A stretch of DNA of 64,000 nt from Bacillota bacterium (GTDB lineage: Bacteria > Bacillota_A > Clostridia > Lachnospirales > Lachnospiraceae): assembly GCA_023407175.1 (NCBI GenBank), contig JAEYMU010000013.1, forward strand, positions 38,384 to 102,383. Direction: 5' to 3'. A program made the translations under genes and the position numbers. The notes beneath the pieces are model-generated. The model searched no databases and was not told the origin of the DNA. It was given only the letters and a program-made list of their open reading frames with translations. Below are positions 60,036 through 64,000 of the stretch, one piece after another. Every line of letters starts with the position of its first letter. Position 1 is the first letter of the stretch.

Positions 60036-61454
60036 ATGAAGGATGAATTATTAAAAATAACGAATGGTACCTTAACCTATCATAACCACAGAATGATTGA
60101 AAGCCTAAACCTTCAGGTTTATAAATCCGAAGCCCACGGCATTATCCTCGATAATACCGATGTTAAAAATGCGCTTCTTCGGATTTTATGCGGAGAAACG
60201 CAGCTGGATTACGGAAAAATATATTATGGGGAGGAGCTTCTAAAGCAAAATGACATTGCCCGCGTTCTTAAGCAGAATGTGGTTTTAATTAATCACACCA
60301 GCCACCTGATCTCCAAGTTTAAGATATATGAAAATATTTTCTTTACAAAATTCCATTTCCTTTATCTGAACCCAAAGCATTATTATAAAATTGCCCGAAA
60401 CCTTTTTCAGCATTTTGATATCAATATCCCGCTGAATAAATCCGTGAAAAACCTGTCCATCTACGAATGCATCATCATCGAGCTTATCACGGCCTTTGCC
60501 CTGCAGCGAAAGCTGGTCATCCTTACGAATATCTCAGGTATTTTAGACCATCATGAGATGAATTCCATCTATCAGCTGGTAACCCGGCTTAAGGAAAAGG
60601 GCATGTCCTTTCTTTTCATACGAAACTTTGAGGATATCAGCTTAAAGCATATGGACCGGCTCACCGCTATCAAAGGCGGGCGTACCGTCGGCATCTTCGA
60701 CCCCAAATTAATCAATAAAGAAAAGCTTTATCAGGTATTCAATCTGATACCCGACAGCTCCTTAAGCTATCCCGGAAATAAGGCCGGACAGGAAGCAGGT
60801 CAAGTTATTCTATCCTTTCAGAATGTTTCCGATGACATCCTAAAGCAAGTCAGCTTCGACATCCATAAAGGAGAGATTCTTCGTATTCTCTATGCAGATG
60901 AAGCCAGTGCAAACCGTTTTATCTCCATCCTTAAGGGAGAGTCCGTGAAAGCTTCCGGCTTCATCTATCTGGGCAGTGATCTTTACATGCCTTCGCCCAA
61001 TCTATATAATGCGAAAAGCGAAATCTGCTTTATCGATGAAAATCCGACAGAAAAGCTGTTATTTAAAAACTTAAGTGTCATCGAAAATCTAAGCTATCCG
61101 CTCAGTAATAAAATAAAGGGCTTTTGGTTAAAGAAAAAATATAAAAAGAGCATCGCTATCAAGGTAAGCAAGGTCATCGATCAGGATATGCTGCGAAAGC
61201 CTGTGAAGCATTTAATCCAGGATGATCAGCAGAAAATTGTCTATTGCAAGTTTTTGCTGTACAATCCTAAGCTGGTGGTCTGTATCAAGCCCTTTTCAGT
61301 AGCCGACACCCAAAACAAGCTGACCGAGCAAATGATTGTCATGCTTGCAGAAAATGGCATCTCCGTTCTGGTCATTACCTCCCGATGGCCTTTCTTAAGC
61401 TCCATTCATGGAAGGCTTTTCTACCTGTCCGATGGTGTATTAAGCGAACGGTAG
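60036..61454 (+). CDS. degenerate RbsA-like double ABC ATPase (probable pseudo-ATPase)
   Basis: The 472-residue protein is collinear with two-domain sugar ABC ATPases, but the motifs are lost in both halves. The first Walker A position (about 38-48) reads DNTDVKNALL, the signature position NLSIYECIIIEL and the Walker B position LVILTNISGIL. In the second half the positions read LYADEASANRF, LIQDDQQKIVYCKFL and LVVCIKPFSVAD. The QQK and fold-defining segments persist, so the fold is probably kept without nucleotide hydrolysis. It is third in the regulator-kinase operon. I infer a regulatory, transporter-interacting role rather than decay, since the frame is intact over its whole length. Confidence 0.8.
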   Translation: MKDELLKITNGTLTYHNHRMIESLNLQVYKSEAHGIILDNTDVKNALLRILCGETQLDYGKIYYGEELLKQNDIARVLKQNVVLINHTSHLISKFKIYENIFFTKFHFLYLNPKHYYKIARNLFQHFDINIPLNKSVKNLSIYECIIIELITAFALQRKLVILTNISGILDHHEMNSIYQLVTRLKEKGMSFLFIRNFEDISLKHMDRLTAIKGGRTVGIFDPKLINKEKLYQVFNLIPDSSLSYPGNKAGQEAGQVILSFQNVSDDILKQVSFDIHKGEILRILYADEASANRFISILKGESVKASGFIYLGSDLYMPSPNLYNAKSEICFIDENPTEKLLFKNLSVIENLSYPLSNKIKGFWLKKKYKKSIAIKVSKVIDQDMLRKPVKHLIQDDQQKIVYCKFLLYNPKLVVCIKPFSVADTQNKLTEQMIVMLAENGISVLVITSRWPFLSSIHGRLFYLSDGVLSER

Positions 61455-61473
61455 CTTGTAGTCTCTGCCGTAT

Positions 61474-62034
61474 TCAGCATGTAAGAATCGAAAGGCGGGA
61501 CTGGCCTGTGAGGATCGGACAGGGTGCTGTCAATTCCAGTGTCAGCCTTGCACATTCTTTCCATTCCCGTGTACTGTACAGGAGGCTTCCCGAGGTCGTA
61601 CTAATCGGCAAATTCCAATTCTTTGATATTGGCGGGTACAAAAGCAACAGCTCGCACTGTTCCTCCTCTCCGTCAAGGAACAGCCGAATAAAGAATTCTT
61701 CGGCCGTATTACCGCTTTTTGAACTGCCGTGACTTAAATTGCGGTTCATACATTGGTTGAAGTTCAGGTTCTGGCACCTCATGTCAATTGCGTGAATATT
61801 GATCAGAAAGGACAGATTATAGCACTGGCCCGGAACCAGGTATATATCATTATCCTCATAGAGGATACATTCGCCGGTTATAAAATCAGGTCTCCACGGG
61901 AAAACCGTACCGCTTTCCCAGCGATAGGGATTATCCTCTTCGGTAAAAGCAGCCTTGCATAGGATAATTGTTCCTGATGGACCTGCCGGACCTGCGGGAC
62001 CTCTTTGTCCGGTAGCACCGGTGGAGCCTACAAT
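61474..62034 (-). pseudogene. collagen-like surface protein gene, 5'-truncated
   Basis: The minus-strand frame encodes six Gly-X-Y triplets (GSTGATGQRGPAGPAGPS) and then a beta-rich C-terminal domain of about 165 residues with several cysteines (LVPGQCYNLSFLINIHAIDM), ending at 61474. Reading backward, the triplet register breaks at a TAA at 62035-62037 and there is no start codon, so the gene has lost its 5' part. The break lies where the sequence changes to mobile-element type. Such collagen-like proteins decorate spores or cell surfaces in Firmicutes. An alternative short ORF from 61782 would cover only the tail. Confidence 0.65.
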
Positions 62035-62115
62035 TTAAGGAAAACTGCAAAAACCCTTATTCTATGCGGGATAGGGGAATACCAAAATAAAATATGAGCT
62101 ATCACATTACACAAG

Positions 62116-62150
62116 ATACCGCCTAATTGGACAAGATAGGCGGTATTTTT
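62116..62150 (+). terminator. terminator near the mobile-element edge
   Basis: A perfect 10-bp stem ATACCGCCTA / TAGGCGGTAT followed by TTTT. It precedes the ParB gene and may insulate the element from chromosomal read-through. Confidence 0.7.
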
Positions 62151-62170
62151 GTATCTGGATAGTGGGACTT

Positions 62171-62188
62171 CGGGACAACTTGGCCCGA
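62171..62188 (+). repeat. inverted 18-bp repeat, left copy
   Basis: CGGGACAACTTGGCCCGA; its reverse complement with one mismatch is at 63807-63824. The two copies flank the ParB-family gene. The left copy is also inside a local ACTTCGGG / CCCGAAGT dyad. Confidence 0.7.
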
Positions 62189-62280
62189 AGTGGAAAGGAG
62201 GGATTGCAAATATCCCGTGGGGCTTGATTAAAAATCAGGCCCTTTTTTCATGCCATAAAACAGACAAGGAGGAAAAACGA

Positions 62281-63804
62281 ATGGCAAAAAATGAGCCAAG
62301 CAAGCCGGATGATGTGAAAGCATCACCCGAAAATGCAACCCCGGCAGAGGAACAAACCGTTCCTGCCACTACACCAACCGAAATTGCCGGTGACATTCCG
62401 GCCCCTGAAATAAGTACCGAAGAAGCCGCAACACTCGCCCATGAGGGCGAAGCGGCATTAAAGGAAATGAACGAATCAGAAACAGAACCGCCCACGCCGC
62501 TTGATATTGTCGGTGAACATATTCCCGCCCCCGGTGATGTTATTGTACCCTTTGAAAAAATCAATGAGATTATTTCTGAAAAGAAAGCAACCGCAAAGGA
62601 AGCAGAAAAAGCAAGCTCCGCTGATAAGGCACCGCCCGGCAAAACAGAGCCGCAAGCCTGGGACTCCCGGCAGAAGCGGGAAAAACCACAGGCAGAAACA
62701 AAGCAGAAAAACAAGCCTAAATCCAGCCAAAGCAAAACCACTGAAAAAGCGGACAACCCCCCTTCCCACTCTGCCAAGCCGGAGAAAGCTCCAAAGTCCG
62801 AAAAACCTGAAAAGCCTGACAAGCGGAAACAGGCTACAGAAATTGGCGGCGGTGATGCTTCTTTTGCAAAATCCACTGGACAGGCACAGCAGGAAGCCGC
62901 ACCCCCTGACCCGGAGCTGCCACCCGAACCGAAGGAAGCTCCGCGCTCCAATGAGCCGGAACAGATTGTTTATTTAAAGCTGTCTGACCTCCACGCTTTT
63001 AAAGATCATCCCTTCGGGGTTCGGGACGATGAAGAAATGCGGGCTATGGTGGAAAGCGTCAAGGACAAAGGCGTTACCCAGCCTGCCATTGTGCGCCCCC
63101 GCGAAGATGGCGGCTATGAAATCGTATCCGGCCACCGCCGCCAGAAAGCCAGCGAATTAGCCGGATTTGCGGATATGCCCTGTATTGTCCGCGACATGAC
63201 AGACGAACAGGCTATCACGCAAATGGTGGAGGACAACACCAATCAGCGTGAGAATATCCTGCCCAGTGAACGAGCCAAGGCTCTGCATATGCAGTTGGAA
63301 GCCATCAAAAAGCAGGGTGCGCGAACCGGCAACGGGCAACGCTCCAATGAGGTAGTAGCCGAGCGCAACAAAATGACGGTCAAGCAGGTTCAGCGGTATA
63401 TCAAGCTCAATGAGCTGGTGCCCGACCTTGCTAAAATGGTGGACGAAAAGAAAATCGCGTTCACACCCGCCGTGGAGCTTGCGTTCATCAAACCCAAAAA
63501 TCAACGGTATATTGCCGTTGCCATTGAAGGCCAGCAGTCGGCTCCTTCGCTGTCACAGGCACAGCGGATGCGGGAACTTGACGGAAAAGGCATGTTAAAT
63601 GCCGATGTGATTGACGGTATTATGTTAGAAGAAAAAAAGGAGGCAGACAAAGTGATTATTTCAAGTCAGGAATTAGGCCAGTATTTCGGCAAGGACAAAA
63701 CACCCCGCGAAATGAAGGATACCATTATCAAGCTGCTTGATGAATGGAAAGGTCAGCAGAAGGATATTGCCAAGTCGGAAAAGCAGACCGAGCAGGAAAA
63801 GTAA
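62281..63804 (+). CDS. ParB/RepB/Spo0J-family protein of a conjugative element
   Basis: The 507-residue protein has a long disordered N-terminus (about 1-220) rich in Pro, Lys, Glu and Ala. The ParB core follows (about 228-420): YLKLSDLHAFKDHPFGVRDD, the CTPase/ParB box EIVSGHRRQKASELAG, the motif NQRENILPSERAKAL and the helix-turn-helix MTVKQVQRYIKLN. ParB proteins with such tails are carried by Clostridia integrative conjugative elements. ATG at 62281 is set by AGGAGG; the frame to 62149 is not used. GC-rich codon use contrasts with its neighbours. Confidence 0.9.
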   Translation: MAKNEPSKPDDVKASPENATPAEEQTVPATTPTEIAGDIPAPEISTEEAATLAHEGEAALKEMNESETEPPTPLDIVGEHIPAPGDVIVPFEKINEIISEKKATAKEAEKASSADKAPPGKTEPQAWDSRQKREKPQAETKQKNKPKSSQSKTTEKADNPPSHSAKPEKAPKSEKPEKPDKRKQATEIGGGDASFAKSTGQAQQEAAPPDPELPPEPKEAPRSNEPEQIVYLKLSDLHAFKDHPFGVRDDEEMRAMVESVKDKGVTQPAIVRPREDGGYEIVSGHRRQKASELAGFADMPCIVRDMTDEQAITQMVEDNTNQRENILPSERAKALHMQLEAIKKQGARTGNGQRSNEVVAERNKMTVKQVQRYIKLNELVPDLAKMVDEKKIAFTPAVELAFIKPKNQRYIAVAIEGQQSAPSLSQAQRMRELDGKGMLNADVIDGIMLEEKKEADKVIISSQELGQYFGKDKTPREMKDTIIKLLDEWKGQQKDIAKSEKQTEQEK

Positions 63805-63806
63805 CA

Positions 63807-63824
63807 TCGGGCCAAGTTGACCCG
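63807..63824 (-). repeat. inverted 18-bp repeat, right copy
   Basis: TCGGGCCAAGTTGACCCG on the plus strand, the inverted partner of 62171-62188 (17 of 18 identical), three bases after the ParB stop codon. Confidence 0.7.
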
Positions 63825-63902
63825 GTAAGTCTTTGCGGGGCGCTGCCCCGCGCCCCGAAGCTCAAAGGATTTCATATATTCCCCGTCGCCATACACTGGG
63901 TA

Positions 63903-63982
63903 GCATAACCGGGAAAATCGGTCAAGAGTGCGAAGCACCGCCCACGGCGGCTATGCTCTTGACGGATTTCTCCCGGTTATGC
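63903..63982. other. 80-bp stem-loop, possible origin of transfer or replication
   Basis: Arms GCATAACCGGGA...GTCAAGAG and CTCTTGAC...TCCCGGTTATGC pair over about 24 positions with small bulges. The loop holds GC-rich hairpins. A further GC hairpin (GCGGGGC / GCCCCGC) lies at about 63836-63853. Long imperfect dyads of this sort beside mobile-element ParB or relaxase genes often mark oriT or single-strand origins; the relaxase would lie to the right of the window. Confidence 0.4.
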
Positions 63983-64000
63983 TTTAAGGCGGTCAAGCGA

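Overview
The window looks like a chromosomal stretch of a polysaccharide-degrading Lachnospiraceae-type clostridium (Firmicutes, moderate GC). This rests on Gram-positive style secreted glycosidases and lipoproteins, strong AGGAGG ribosome binding sites, many OmpR-type two-component systems, ECF sigma/anti-sigma pairs, oxygen-sensitive glycyl radical chemistry and a Clostridia-type conjugative-element ParB at the right end. The species assignment is inference only.

Layout. 0-8 kb: the 3' end of a GH43 arabinanase, a TetR regulator, a secreted GLUG-repeat protein with a large promoter palindrome, a response regulator/kinase/PepSY-like secreted protein operon, and a secreted PPC-like protein. 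7.6-18.3 kb: a maltodextrin locus (LacI regulator divergent from binding protein, two permeases and a cytoplasmic GH13 enzyme), an AraC/GyrI regulator divergent from an esterase lipoprotein, and a modular GH26 mannanase. 18.6-22.8 kb: two ECF sigma factor/anti-sigma operons. 23-27.3 kb: a secreted alpha-amylase and a tandem copy reduced by two in-frame deletions to a starch-binding protein, separated by IS256 and IS66 transposase remnants. 27.3-36.3 kb: azlCD with its regulator, an ABC exporter with a kinase, and an XpaC/LemA/TPM/response-regulator operon. 36.7-49.4 kb: a chemoreceptor, CarD, an FtsX-type ABC exporter with its two-component system (promoter region invaded by a 150-bp MITE-like palindrome), nitroreductase, EamA exporter with an AraC regulator, and a flavodoxin-ferredoxin protein divergent from a TetR regulator.

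49.4-61.5 kb is the most unusual region. Six minus-strand genes encode a glycyl radical enzyme whose radical domain is a separate 83-residue protein, a complete RbsABC-type sugar ABC importer and a radical-SAM activase. Divergently, a YesN/YesM-type regulator pair is followed by an RbsA-like protein in which the nucleotide-binding motifs of both halves are degenerate. I read this as one sense-import-catabolise module with a split radical enzyme and a pseudo-ATPase sensor candidate.

61.5-64 kb: a collagen-like gene is cut off at its 5' side where a mobile element appears to begin. That element carries a ParB-family gene flanked by an inverted 18-bp repeat and a large stem-loop resembling a transfer or replication origin. 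No rRNA, tRNA or CRISPR array was seen.
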